64,000 nt of DNA from Photorhabdus khanii NC19 (GTDB lineage Bacteria > Pseudomonadota > Gammaproteobacteria > Enterobacterales > Enterobacteriaceae): NCBI RefSeq assembly GCF_000517265.1, contig NZ_AYSJ01000013.1, positions 546,586 to 610,585 on the forward strand, written 5' to 3'. Shown here piece after piece: positions 37,495-47,400 of the stretch; the first letter of the stretch is position 1; every line of letters begins with the position of its first letter. A model generated the notes under the pieces. The model saw nothing but the letters and a program-made list of their open reading frames with translations, ran no database searches and was not told the DNA's origin. The position numbers and the translations under genes are program-made.

Positions 37495-38325
37495 TTACTC
37501 GGCTTGGTTAGAATCATTAAGCACACAATCGCGCTCAGTTAAAGAACCGTGGGAAAGACGAACGGAAGTTTGTTCTGCCAACTCTCTGGCTCGTTCTTCG
37601 ATCCATGGGATCACTTCATCATGGGTAAACAGGTAAAAATGTCCTCCTGTGAAAATTTTTTGCGTCACCGGCACAGTAAATACCCGATTCCATTCCGCCA
37701 GCCGGGAAACAGGAACACGACGGTCCTGATCACCTCCCACCAAATGAGCCTGGACATTTAACGCCGGCTTAGGCAACCTGGACAGAGACGCCAGCAAACG
37801 CAAATCATTTCGCATTACGCTAATCACATATTGTCGCCACTCAGGATCAGCCAGAATCTCTGAGGGCGTTCCCTCATACTGTTCAAGCAGGTGCAATATA
37901 TCGGCATCCGACAACGCGTCATGCAGCTCACTCCCCAAGACGTCAGGCTCGACAAAGCTACGCGCGGAAATAATGAGGCTAAGCTTCTTTCCAGGCGCTT
38001 CGCGCTCAAGTCTATACGCAGTCTGATAGGCAAGCTCCGCGCCCAAACTGTGTCCGCACAACAGCAAGGGTTTATCCTCTCCTAATCCCAAATGTTTTAT
38101 CGCAGCAAGGATATCGGACAGCACAGTTTCAACGTCCGACTGGAAAGGCTCGGAAATGCGTGCGCCTCTGCCCGCCAGTTCCAGACAATAGGCTTCAATC
38201 AATCCGGATAGCTTGTGAGCCAATTGCAGATAAGGGTAACTGGAACCACCTGCATGGTGTAAAAACACCAGCTGAACTTCGGCCTCCGGTCTTTTAATCG
38301 CAGGAAATAAAACTGAATTAGACAA
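37495..38325 (-). CDS. Type II thioesterase
   Basis: The enzyme belongs to the RifR/GrsT-like editing thioesterases that clear misprimed carrier domains. It shows FLHHAGGSSYPY, the nucleophile motif CGHSLGAELAY, VGGDQDRRVPV with the acid, and GGHFYLF with the His. I place the start at a TTG (38325) whose TTGTCTAA overlaps the stop of the upstream gene by 8 bp and which has AAAGGG upstream, giving 276 residues. An ATG at 38400 would add an unlikely 25-residue extension and an 83-bp overlap. Confidence 0.85.
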   Translation of the reverse strand: MSNSVLFPAIKRPEAEVQLVFLHHAGGSSYPYLQLAHKLSGLIEAYCLELAGRGARISEPFQSDVETVLSDILAAIKHLGLGEDKPLLLCGHSLGAELAYQTAYRLEREAPGKKLSLIISARSFVEPDVLGSELHDALSDADILHLLEQYEGTPSEILADPEWRQYVISVMRNDLRLLASLSRLPKPALNVQAHLVGGDQDRRVPVSRLAEWNRVFTVPVTQKIFTGGHFYLFTHDEVIPWIEERARELAEQTSVRLSHGSLTERDCVLNDSNQAE

Positions 38326-39433
38326 GGTTAAGCCCTTTAGTTGTGTTGATGGGGAATGGGTTGCGCTGGTGAATGAGAGCGAACTCCGGAACGGCAGCAA
38401 TTGGCGCGCTGGCTATCCATCCAGAGCCGCGCTCGCTTTTGAAATTGAAGTAATCCCGGTATTCCGGGTTGGTGACAAAGTTATAAGTCAAAGAAATGCT
38501 GGGCGATAAGGTATGCACCTCATGAGCGAGTCCTTTGGGTATCAGCATGATCTCACCCGGCAACAAATCGAATCGCCATATTCGATCTTCACTGTGAGGT
38601 TGGCCTCTCTGATTTTCCCCACCAGCGGGTTGTGATGAAGCAGCACGGCCCTCGGCAGCGTTTCTGACCGCATCTTCAAGCGAGGCGGAAAAGATCCAGC
38701 CCGCTTTTTTGCCCTCTACTTGGCACAACACCGCATTGGTCCGCATACCATCGACGTGTAAACGGGTGCAAGCTCCCGGTGCGGAAAAGTAGAGTCCCCA
38801 ATCCTGGCACATCCGTTTGTTGGGATGCAGAGACCCCACCTGAACCCAAGGGATCTTATAACCGCCATCCGGCAGGAAATAAGGTCTGCGCCAATGTTCC
38901 TGAATATGTTGAAATGCTAGGAAACTGAACGAGTTAGTATTCACCCAATTGCCAAATCCCCAAGTGAGCAGCAGGTGTTTAAAAAACGAGTCGTAGGTGT
39001 ATCGCAAATAATCATGGTCATTCCCCATCTCACCCAGTTCAACGGCAGGCAATGAAGCGATCTCCCGCAGGTAGGTTCGCAGCTCGACACACTTTTTCGG
39101 TTTGAATCCGGCATCCTGCAACTGCACGGACATATCGCCAAACTGCTGGCAAAAGTAGTCAAAACTCCAAATCTGCTGCGCTCGCCAGTCTCTTAAACCA
39201 TCGGCGATAATAACCGGCTCGTTTTTCATCAAGTAGCGTTCGCTGAACTCGGTGATGGAAATATCCGAGACTTTCTCCACGTTGCGGTATTCGGCCGCCT
39301 CAAGGCGTGCCAGCGCGTCGTTGCTTCCAGTTTCCCGTTGCCCCCCCTGTCTGCGCCGATAAATGCTCACTTCTTCGAACGTCCACATCGCGATATCGCC
39401 GAGCGCATTCCATGTATTGCCGAAAAAACTCAT
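38318..39433 (-). CDS. Cupin-like (JmjC-type) Fe(II)/2-oxoglutarate oxygenase
   Basis: The 371-residue protein has a cupin_8/JmjC fold: an N-terminal helical region with FSERYLMKNEPVIIADGL. The iron ligands are H-x-D in TRLHVDGMRTN (about residue 226) and a distal His in LAHEVHTLSPSISLTYN. Such enzymes hydroxylate amino-acid residues or small molecules; in this operon beta-hydroxylation of a carrier-bound residue or tailoring of the released product is likely. GGAGGG lies 7 bp upstream. No substrate can be read from sequence. Confidence 0.8.
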   Translation of the reverse strand: MSFFGNTWNALGDIAMWTFEEVSIYRRRQGGQRETGSNDALARLEAAEYRNVEKVSDISITEFSERYLMKNEPVIIADGLRDWRAQQIWSFDYFCQQFGDMSVQLQDAGFKPKKCVELRTYLREIASLPAVELGEMGNDHDYLRYTYDSFFKHLLLTWGFGNWVNTNSFSFLAFQHIQEHWRRPYFLPDGGYKIPWVQVGSLHPNKRMCQDWGLYFSAPGACTRLHVDGMRTNAVLCQVEGKKAGWIFSASLEDAVRNAAEGRAASSQPAGGENQRGQPHSEDRIWRFDLLPGEIMLIPKGLAHEVHTLSPSISLTYNFVTNPEYRDYFNFKSERGSGWIASAPIAAVPEFALIHQRNPFPINTTKGLNLV

Positions 39434-39445
39434 GTTTCACCCTCC

Positions 39446-42400
39446 CTAAAAATTAAACTCTAAATCCACATCCCGGTCGATCGCCTGAGCAGACTCATCC
39501 AGCGTATGCTCATAGCCGAGGCTCTTGAGCAGTGCCTGTATTTCCACGTCAGGATCAGTAAGCACCTCATCTATCAAAGTGAAGAAGTACTCAAACACCG
39601 CCGCAATGGTTGCTTCGCTAAACATGCGTTCACGAAACTGTATAGTGCAATCAAAGACTTCTCCGGTTTCAGACACTTCCATCAACAAATCAAACTTGGC
39701 TGTATCCGACGCCAGTTCAAGTCGGGAAAATCCAGACCGCCAGGCCGCTTCATCGGCACCGTTCAAACTCAGGGGCAGATATCCGAAAACCACGTCAAAC
39801 AGCGGATGCTTACCTTGACGGCTTTGGCAATAGCGTTCAGCACTCAGATCTTCCAGCAGTGTGCTCATCGGATAAGTTTGATAAGGCGCGCTTTCAGACC
39901 ACTGCGCGTTAAGCTCCAGGAGATAATCCGCTATGAGAAAGTCCGCATCCGGCTCAATTTTCAAAGCCAACATGTTGACAAGATAGCCGACCAGAGTCAG
40001 TTCTTCCGGCTGTGTGCGTCCCGTGACCGGAACACCAAGCAGAAAGGACTCGGCACGGGCGATTTTCGTCATCAACACGCCGAACGTCCCGAGGAAAAAG
40101 GTAAACGTGGGCAGACCAAGCTCACTACAAAAGCACCTAATTTCTTCACTAGTTTGTGGCGAAAGACTTTTGACCAGCGTTACACCCCGGTGACTTTCAG
40201 TACCGACATGCCCGTCATAATCATCCACTGTCGGCAGCGCCAGCGGCGCTGGCAAAGGCAACAGGTTGGCAAGCCAATAGGCTTTATTTTTCCGTACCTG
40301 ATCCTCATTTCCGGACTCTAACTGGTGGCGTCGATATGCGGCGAAACTATACTCCGGTGCAGCTAACCGCCGCCCCTCAAGCCTGCTTTGAAAATCATGG
40401 GCGAGGATGCCCAGAGAAACAGCGTCGCATACAATGTGGTGAACGACGATCAGCACCTGATGAAACCGGCCTGCGTCTGCGTCTTTTATCACCATGGCGC
40501 GAATTGGAAGTTCAGCATGCATATCAAAAGGCGTTCTGGCAAACTGTTCGAGGCGAGCAAGGTTTTCCTCCTGAGTCGGTCCAGCCTCAAACACGGTCAA
40601 GCTGACTTTAGCGTCAAGCTGAGGCAACATCATCAGATTGGCGTTCTGTCTTTTAAACAGACATTTCAACACCGGATGCCTGTCGGCAACCTGCTCTATC
40701 GCTGCGGCGATAGAGATCGCACTGACCGAACTCGGACATTGAAAAGCCACAGGCATGTTATAACTGGCGTCGGTAAAAGTTGTCTGATGTATGTACAGCA
40801 ACTCCTGATCTGCACTGGCGACAATCGGTTCAGACAGATCGACAGCCAGCAAGACCGGATGGGAAGCCTCTTGGTCGTTGAGAAACTGCCGTTCAATCTC
40901 GCGGATGGTGGGTTGCACGAAAAAATCCTGAATGGAAACTCGTTTACCGAGTTTTTTATACACTTTTTCCGCCATTACAATGGTTTTCAGACTATCGCCA
41001 CCCAGCTCCATAAATCTATCATCGATGCTGATGCCATCAACGCCGAGAATGCCGCTCCATATAGCAACGATTTCCTTCTGTATATCATTAGCGGGAAGTT
41101 GATAAACAGAGGTCAACGTTTCCGGCCTGGGCTTTAGTTTGACGCCACCTGCTAACTGCGCTCTGCGGTCGCCACTGGAGGTGCGCCTTCCTCCCCAGGC
41201 GTACAACCTGTCCATAAACTGGCCGGCAGAGAATATTTTCTGGTTTTCGTGGTCGTATTCACGCAGGCTACGCTCGAACAAGGCAGGAAACTCAGCGCCG
41301 GCGAAAGCGACTTCGTTGACGCCCCAAACAAACGTATCGCCTCGAGGATCCGCTTCAAAGTGGACGGTTTCCCAGTTCACAACGACCCAACGAGGCCCCG
41401 ATGGTCTTCTGTTTTGAATCTGTCCCCAACTGTCCAGGAACAGGTTGGCCGTAGCATATGCCGCATGTGCAATACCGCCGAAAAACGTCGACATAGAAGA
41501 AGTTACGAAGCAATATTCGACAGGAATACTTTCGAATACTTTGGCCAGAACTTCCGCCACCCGGGCTTTTGGCTCAAGTTGTGCGCGGTAATGGTCGGCA
41601 TTGAGCTGAACCAACGGAGAAAAAGAGTCCCCATCCGTGACGCCGGCAGCGTGAATAACCACACTAATATCGCCCAAACGATGACGAATGGACTCAAACG
41701 ACGCCAATGCATCGGCTTCTGACTCCAGGGCATACGGGAAAATCTCCACCGCCCCGGCACCCGCTTCCTTCAGCTCCTCCTGCAAGCGCTTCATGGCAGG
41801 AGAATCAGCAGACTGGCGGCTGATTAACGCCAGCCGTCCCTGAAAACGCCGTGCAATCACCTTCGCCATCGCCCCGGCCATTCTGCCGCCGGCACCGGTT
41901 ATAACATAGGTTTTCCCCGTGAAGCGCGCTTCATCCAATACCTCATTCTCTTCCGCATCCGGGCAACGGAAATCTTCAACAAACAGCCCCTCGTCATTAA
42001 GCTTCAAAGGCCCGTGCAGTGGAGTTTGCAACAATCCAGTCAGAACCGTAGGCGTCCAATCCGCACTTGGATTCTGAATACACAAAAACGCGCAATTAAT
42101 GCCAGGGATCTCCTGGGGCATCACTAAAGCCAACGCCTTAAGAGCTGCCATCGTCAATACGGATTCGGTCAGGCGTTCGCTATCACCTGTTCTGGAGAAA
42201 TAAGAGGTGATCAAGTAAATATGCACAGAAGTAAATGTGGAGAAATCGGCCTCTGCAAGCGTCTTGCCCAATTCAGATAAGATTTGGAGCGAAGTTGGAG
42301 AAAAGGAAAATCCATCCGTCGGGAACGCCAGCGACAACACCAGAGATGTGTCCTTTTGCGAGCCGATAGACAGCCCCGCGAGAGCACTTCGTACTTGTGC

Positions 42401-44473
42401 CGGGCACAGCATATTCAGGCTGACTGACTCAATCTGATTTTTGTCTGCCAACCCGCTGGTAAAAAACGCTAAAGAGTGGTCAACCAGCAGTACGACGTAC
42501 GGCTTATCCTCTTGCATCGGTTCTCCCGGCAAGCGTACCGGCCGCCAGAATGGCACCAGCAGACCCGGCGCGTTTTTAGACAAGCTTTTACCGTCGGGTG
42601 CAGCAACAATGTTAGCAATTTGCGCCCAAGTCTTATCCGCAATGTGCCCTGCGCCATGCTCTTCGCGAATGAAAGCATATCCAGGCACATCCATTAACAA
42701 TTGTCCGTTAAAGGGGTTGAAAAGAAGTTTTCCAAGCTCTTTCGTCTTACCGGACACCCAGTTGGAAATAGCCTCAAGCTTCTCTGAGAGATTATCTGGC
42801 AACGTCGTTTCTAAGACTTGTTTTTCCAAAGATTGTCGAATCAATGCCAGAACATCGGCCTCTTCACCAAGCGCCAGATATTGTTCAATTTGTCGCATCA
42901 GAGCAAACTTCGAATCCGCCGCGAACATCACTCGACACGGAAAATTATGTCGCTTGCTCAAGGTATGGGACAACGCAGGTAAATCCGAACCGGTTTGCGA
43001 TACCAGCCAATGGGATACCGACGCCAATTGCAGCGCCAGAGAAGCTTTGTTTTTAGCTGAAAACGGGAAAAAACAGACTTCGGGCGCTTTATCGTCGCCG
43101 CTCGCATCACTGGCCTCCAGAGGGGAAGCATATTGCTGGAGCACTATATGCGCATTAGTTCCGCCGATGCCGAAGCTACTGACGCCACCGGTTCTCAATT
43201 TCCCTTCTTTTGAAGACCAGAGTTCAGCGCGGGTGTTGATATAAAACGGCGACTGCTCAAACTCCAACTGAAGATTAGGGCGTTGGAAATGCAACGTAGG
43301 CGGGATCACGCCGTGTCTGAGCGCCAACACCATTTTGATGAAACCGGCGATGCCGGCAGCGGCGTCCAGATGTCCGATGTTGGTTTTAACGGCACCCAGC
43401 GCGCATTGGTTTAACATACATGGATTCAAGGTCTCCACTGCACCAACGGAAGATCCCGCTTCATTGAAAACCTCACGCAACGCCATGAACTCGATGCTGT
43501 CTCCCAAAGAGGTCGCCGTTCCATGACACTCGATAAAATCCAGCTCCGCAGCGTCGATTTCTGCCATCTGCAACGCGGAACGAATCACTTCCGCCTGTCC
43601 CTTAACACTGGGGGCGGTATAGCCTACCTTGCGAGCGCCGTCATTATTAATGGCGGAACCTTTGAGAATAGCCCATATAGGATCTTTATCGGCGATAGCG
43701 TCCCCTGCACGCCGCAATACCACTGCTCCCAGGCCGCTGCCGAACACACTGCCGGTGGCCTCCGCATCAAACGCACGGGTCTTACCATCTTTTGAGAACA
43801 ACATGCCGTCTTGATAGGTATGCCCATTTTGTTGCGGCAACAACAGACTGATTCCACCAGCGACGGCGAAATCACACTCGCCGCTCAACAAACTCTGCAC
43901 GGCCTGATGCACGCTAACCAAACTGGTTGAACAGGCAGTCTGGAGGGTGAAACTGGGGCCTTCCAGCCCCAGCTTCCAGGAGATCAGCGTGCTCATCGCG
44001 TCTTTATTAGACAGCTGAGAGGCAAGAAAGCCACCTACATTCTCAACCTGTTCGGACAACATCGACTGCATGGTCCACTGCACCGTGCTGCGCGCGCCCA
44101 AGAACAGCCCGATATTGCGACCCCGTTTATCAGGATCGATACCAGCGTTCTCCAGAGCATGCCAGACGCACTCCATCATTAAACGGGTTTGCGGATCCAA
44201 AAGCGCCGCTTCCGCCTGACTGTAGCCGAAAAATTCCGCATCAAAATACTGCGCGCCTTCAAGCACACCGTTGACTGGCACAAAATCTTTATTGCGTATC
44301 TTGCTGGCGTCATGCCCCGCTTTAAGTAACTCATCTTCCGTAAAGCGAGAGATCCCGTCCCTTCCCATAAGCAGATTTCGCCAAAATTCACCGCAGTTTC
44401 CGGCACCCGGAAATCGACCTGACAAACCGACGACGGCGATATCCAAATCTTCTCTTATTTCTGCACTCATCAT
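39446..44473 (-). CDS. Hybrid PKS/NRPS: KS-KR-ACP-C (no AT)
   Basis: The 1675-residue protein has a ketosynthase (residues ~8-450) with TACSTSL (Cys ~179), HGTAT and NIGHLDAA. A KR follows at ~640-1040, with NADPH motif TGAGGRMAG near 857 and Ser/Tyr/Lys in VTSSMST, AAYATANLF and LEPKAR. The ACP at ~1130-1210 (FMELGGDSLK, Ser ~1160) precedes a condensation domain at ~1230-1650 (VVHHIVCDAVS, ~1346). There is no acyltransferase between KS and KR, so malonyl must be loaded in trans, plausibly by the AT of the upstream PKS. The terminal C domain would pass a 3-hydroxyacyl chain to an amino acid. It starts with an ATGA overlap on the preceding NRPS gene. Confidence 0.9.
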   Translation of the reverse strand: MMSAEIREDLDIAVVGLSGRFPGAGNCGEFWRNLLMGRDGISRFTEDELLKAGHDASKIRNKDFVPVNGVLEGAQYFDAEFFGYSQAEAALLDPQTRLMMECVWHALENAGIDPDKRGRNIGLFLGARSTVQWTMQSMLSEQVENVGGFLASQLSNKDAMSTLISWKLGLEGPSFTLQTACSTSLVSVHQAVQSLLSGECDFAVAGGISLLLPQQNGHTYQDGMLFSKDGKTRAFDAEATGSVFGSGLGAVVLRRAGDAIADKDPIWAILKGSAINNDGARKVGYTAPSVKGQAEVIRSALQMAEIDAAELDFIECHGTATSLGDSIEFMALREVFNEAGSSVGAVETLNPCMLNQCALGAVKTNIGHLDAAAGIAGFIKMVLALRHGVIPPTLHFQRPNLQLEFEQSPFYINTRAELWSSKEGKLRTGGVSSFGIGGTNAHIVLQQYASPLEASDASGDDKAPEVCFFPFSAKNKASLALQLASVSHWLVSQTGSDLPALSHTLSKRHNFPCRVMFAADSKFALMRQIEQYLALGEEADVLALIRQSLEKQVLETTLPDNLSEKLEAISNWVSGKTKELGKLLFNPFNGQLLMDVPGYAFIREEHGAGHIADKTWAQIANIVAAPDGKSLSKNAPGLLVPFWRPVRLPGEPMQEDKPYVVLLVDHSLAFFTSGLADKNQIESVSLNMLCPAQVRSALAGLSIGSQKDTSLVLSLAFPTDGFSFSPTSLQILSELGKTLAEADFSTFTSVHIYLITSYFSRTGDSERLTESVLTMAALKALALVMPQEIPGINCAFLCIQNPSADWTPTVLTGLLQTPLHGPLKLNDEGLFVEDFRCPDAEENEVLDEARFTGKTYVITGAGGRMAGAMAKVIARRFQGRLALISRQSADSPAMKRLQEELKEAGAGAVEIFPYALESEADALASFESIRHRLGDISVVIHAAGVTDGDSFSPLVQLNADHYRAQLEPKARVAEVLAKVFESIPVEYCFVTSSMSTFFGGIAHAAYATANLFLDSWGQIQNRRPSGPRWVVVNWETVHFEADPRGDTFVWGVNEVAFAGAEFPALFERSLREYDHENQKIFSAGQFMDRLYAWGGRRTSSGDRRAQLAGGVKLKPRPETLTSVYQLPANDIQKEIVAIWSGILGVDGISIDDRFMELGGDSLKTIVMAEKVYKKLGKRVSIQDFFVQPTIREIERQFLNDQEASHPVLLAVDLSEPIVASADQELLYIHQTTFTDASYNMPVAFQCPSSVSAISIAAAIEQVADRHPVLKCLFKRQNANLMMLPQLDAKVSLTVFEAGPTQEENLARLEQFARTPFDMHAELPIRAMVIKDADAGRFHQVLIVVHHIVCDAVSLGILAHDFQSRLEGRRLAAPEYSFAAYRRHQLESGNEDQVRKNKAYWLANLLPLPAPLALPTVDDYDGHVGTESHRGVTLVKSLSPQTSEEIRCFCSELGLPTFTFFLGTFGVLMTKIARAESFLLGVPVTGRTQPEELTLVGYLVNMLALKIEPDADFLIADYLLELNAQWSESAPYQTYPMSTLLEDLSAERYCQSRQGKHPLFDVVFGYLPLSLNGADEAAWRSGFSRLELASDTAKFDLLMEVSETGEVFDCTIQFRERMFSEATIAAVFEYFFTLIDEVLTDPDVEIQALLKSLGYEHTLDESAQAIDRDVDLEFNF

Positions 44474-47400
44474 GTCTTACCTTGTTCCGGGTCTATAAAG
44501 TCATTGGGAGTTAATTGTTTAACGAATTCAAAGTGATCGCCGCTTTTGCGATGGACGGAGCAACATCCTTTTAGTTTTTGCGTAAGCCCATCAATACACT
44601 CTCCGTCTGCGTCGTCGGAAAAAAACATTGTGACGGAGACATTCTTTAACGACAGAGCCAAAATCCGTTCATAGAATGTTCTCTCTTCAAGGATCCGGTG
44701 CTGTAACCGGTAATAGCACCATTCCTGGTAAAGCGCAGGGAACTCCCTCTGTAACGTCTCAACATTAATACCGGCGCTATCGAAGGTCAGGCAATTAACG
44801 CCGCGAAAGAATTCAACGAACTCCGAATACAACTCATCACCGCCGAACACTTCGGTTTGCAGATTGGGATCAAGAAACACCAGCTTGTTGATGTGTTGTG
44901 ACAATTCCGGTTGTTGCTCCAGCAATGACGCCAATATCTCAGCCCCGAGGGAATAGCCTCCCAGCCACAGCGGCCGTAACGGATGGGTACCCTGCGCTTC
45001 AATGCGTGACGTCAGAGTACTTAACAACGCCTCTTTAAACCCCTGCTCCGGCAGGTTTTCGACGGCACCGGGTTCTGTCGTCAAAACAGATACTGTCACT
45101 CGCCCCGCCAGCTTGTCCGCCAGAGCCTGCAATTCAATCAGCCCACCTAACGCCGGTGGCAGCAGCATGAGTTTGGGAATGCCCGGCTCATCAGCATTCA
45201 GGAAACGCTCCTCTAATAGTGTGTCGCGCACCCTATGAAGCTCCCGCCGTCCTTTGATCAACGACCATTGTTCGCCGATTGTGGCGTTGCGGAACACATC
45301 GACAGGGCTGAACGTAATACCGAACAGCGTTTCCAGTTGACACGCCAGACGTACAGCGCTCAGGGACGATCCGGACACCAAGAAGAAGTCGGAGTCCAGT
45401 GTCAACGCCCCTTTATATTCCAGACATTTCCTCCAGCAGGTGATCAGCTTTTGCAGCCCCTCGTCCATCATCGAAACCTGTTCTTCCATAGTTTGATGCG
45501 CGTATTCGCTCCACTCCTGAAACAGCGCCACGATCCGCTGCCGGTCCAGCTTGCCTATTTCAGTTCGGGGCAAATACGTCACCGGAAATATCGCTGACGG
45601 CAGATGGGATCGGGGGTAATGTCGGGCCAGATACTGTTGCAGACCTGATTGAATATTGGCTTTTCCTTCACTCATCTCTCCTTCAATCGCCAGAACCAAG
45701 CAGGCCTCCGGCGTTCCGGCGAACGCCACCGCAGCACCCGCCGCGGTCACGCCCGGATATTGTCCGGCTTTGTTCTCCAGTTCGCCCAGACCAATAAAAT
45801 TGCCCCTCACCTTACAGCTATCGTCCATGCGCCCTTTGAGGTAAAACAGTCCGTCTTTATCCACCATTACTAAATCGCCGGTGCGGAAGAAATCCCCCTG
45901 ATCGTCCCGACCAAATTTACGCGCGGTAAGCGCCGGATCATTCAGATAACCATGACGTTCAAAATCCCCATAGATCACCAGCTCTCCCCATTGACCAGGC
46001 TGGAGCCGAATGCCATCCGGGCCAACCACGGCAAAGGCGACGTGACCAAATGGTTCGCCGATGGAAAGCGCCGTTCCTGACGCCAACCGCGCACAATTCA
46101 CCATCGATACGGCGATGCAGGTCTCCGTGGGGCCATAACTGTTCCAAATCTGCGTCCGTTCGAGCAACTGGCTGATATCTCCAGCGGCGAGGAAATCACC
46201 GCCGGAGATACAAACCTTGGGCAAGGGTTCCAAATCCGGCATACGGTTCCAGGCAGAGACAAGGGCAGGAGCGGCGGAAATGACATCGGGCCGGTAGTGA
46301 GCTAAAAACGCCCTCGCCTTGCGCTCATTCAGCAAACTGTAGCGGTCGGCCACTACGCTCGTTCCTTGCAACGCCCAGGCCAGCAAAACTTCTTCAAGAT
46401 AACCGTCAAAACTGGGAGAAAACTGCTGCGCCACCCTCAATCCTTGTTTCAACCCCAGCGTATTGACAAGAGAATCCACATATTGCGCCGCCGTATGCGC
46501 AGCGACGCAAATGCCTTTAGGTCTGCCGGTCGTGCCGGAGCTATACAGTATCCATGCGATAGGATTATCGTCGCGGGATTTCACACTTTGAAAATCGCAC
46601 CAATCTATGGGAGGAAGATCAACCATAGCGTTATCCTGCGATTGAGCGCATCCATCCGGCGCAACAGCGCCGGTCTTAACCACGAGATCTGGCTCCGCAT
46701 GGCGGATAACTTCCTTAATACGTTCCTCCGGCGTTCCCGTCTCCAGCGCCAGATAGGTCGTGCGCGTCAGGAAACAGGCCGCCAAAAACGCCTGTAACCG
46801 ACGCCCCTGACGCTCCAAAATTAGCGCCCGCCGGATCGTGTTCTGGTTTAAGGCCCGCGTATACACAGCGGTCAACTCGGCGAACTCCCCCCAAGTGACA
46901 ACGCCTTCGTCGTCAATAACCGCTGGCCGGTCAGCCAATGTCAAAAACGCGTTAATCAGCATTGCATCAATTTGGGTATATGACTCACGCCGTTGAACCG
47001 ACCGAAACGCCTTTCTAACCGCCCCGGTGGACACGATCAGTTCATCAACCTGCAAAGTGTAAGGGTCGTGACTCAGGACTTGCTGCAAGATTTCCTGATA
47101 GCGGATTGCGATAGTTTCTATTTGTGAATCCGTGAAGGTGTCAACCTGATACTCCAGAGTGAGTCGGCAGCTTTGCGCGCTATGGGTTACTGCAAGATTA
47201 AGCGGCCCGTGCGCTTCCACCGATGAATCGTCTGCGCCCGGCACCTCATGCTCCCCCTCCGCTATGTCAATGTAGGAATAAGCAACATTGAGCAACGGAT
47301 TGCTGCCAAACATCCGCGGATCACGACTGAACAACGCAAAGGCTTCCTCAATCGGGAAAAAAAGATGATCAACCGCACTCCACTGCTCACCCGCCAGCTT

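Noticed and set aside
39506-40321. Long plus-strand open frame of 271 codons inside the PKS/NRPS hybrid gene
   Set aside because: It is antisense to a well-defined condensation domain, has no family features and arises from the GC-rich codon use of the real gene. The same applies to the plus-strand frames at 40388-41137, 42441-43244 and 57395-58051.
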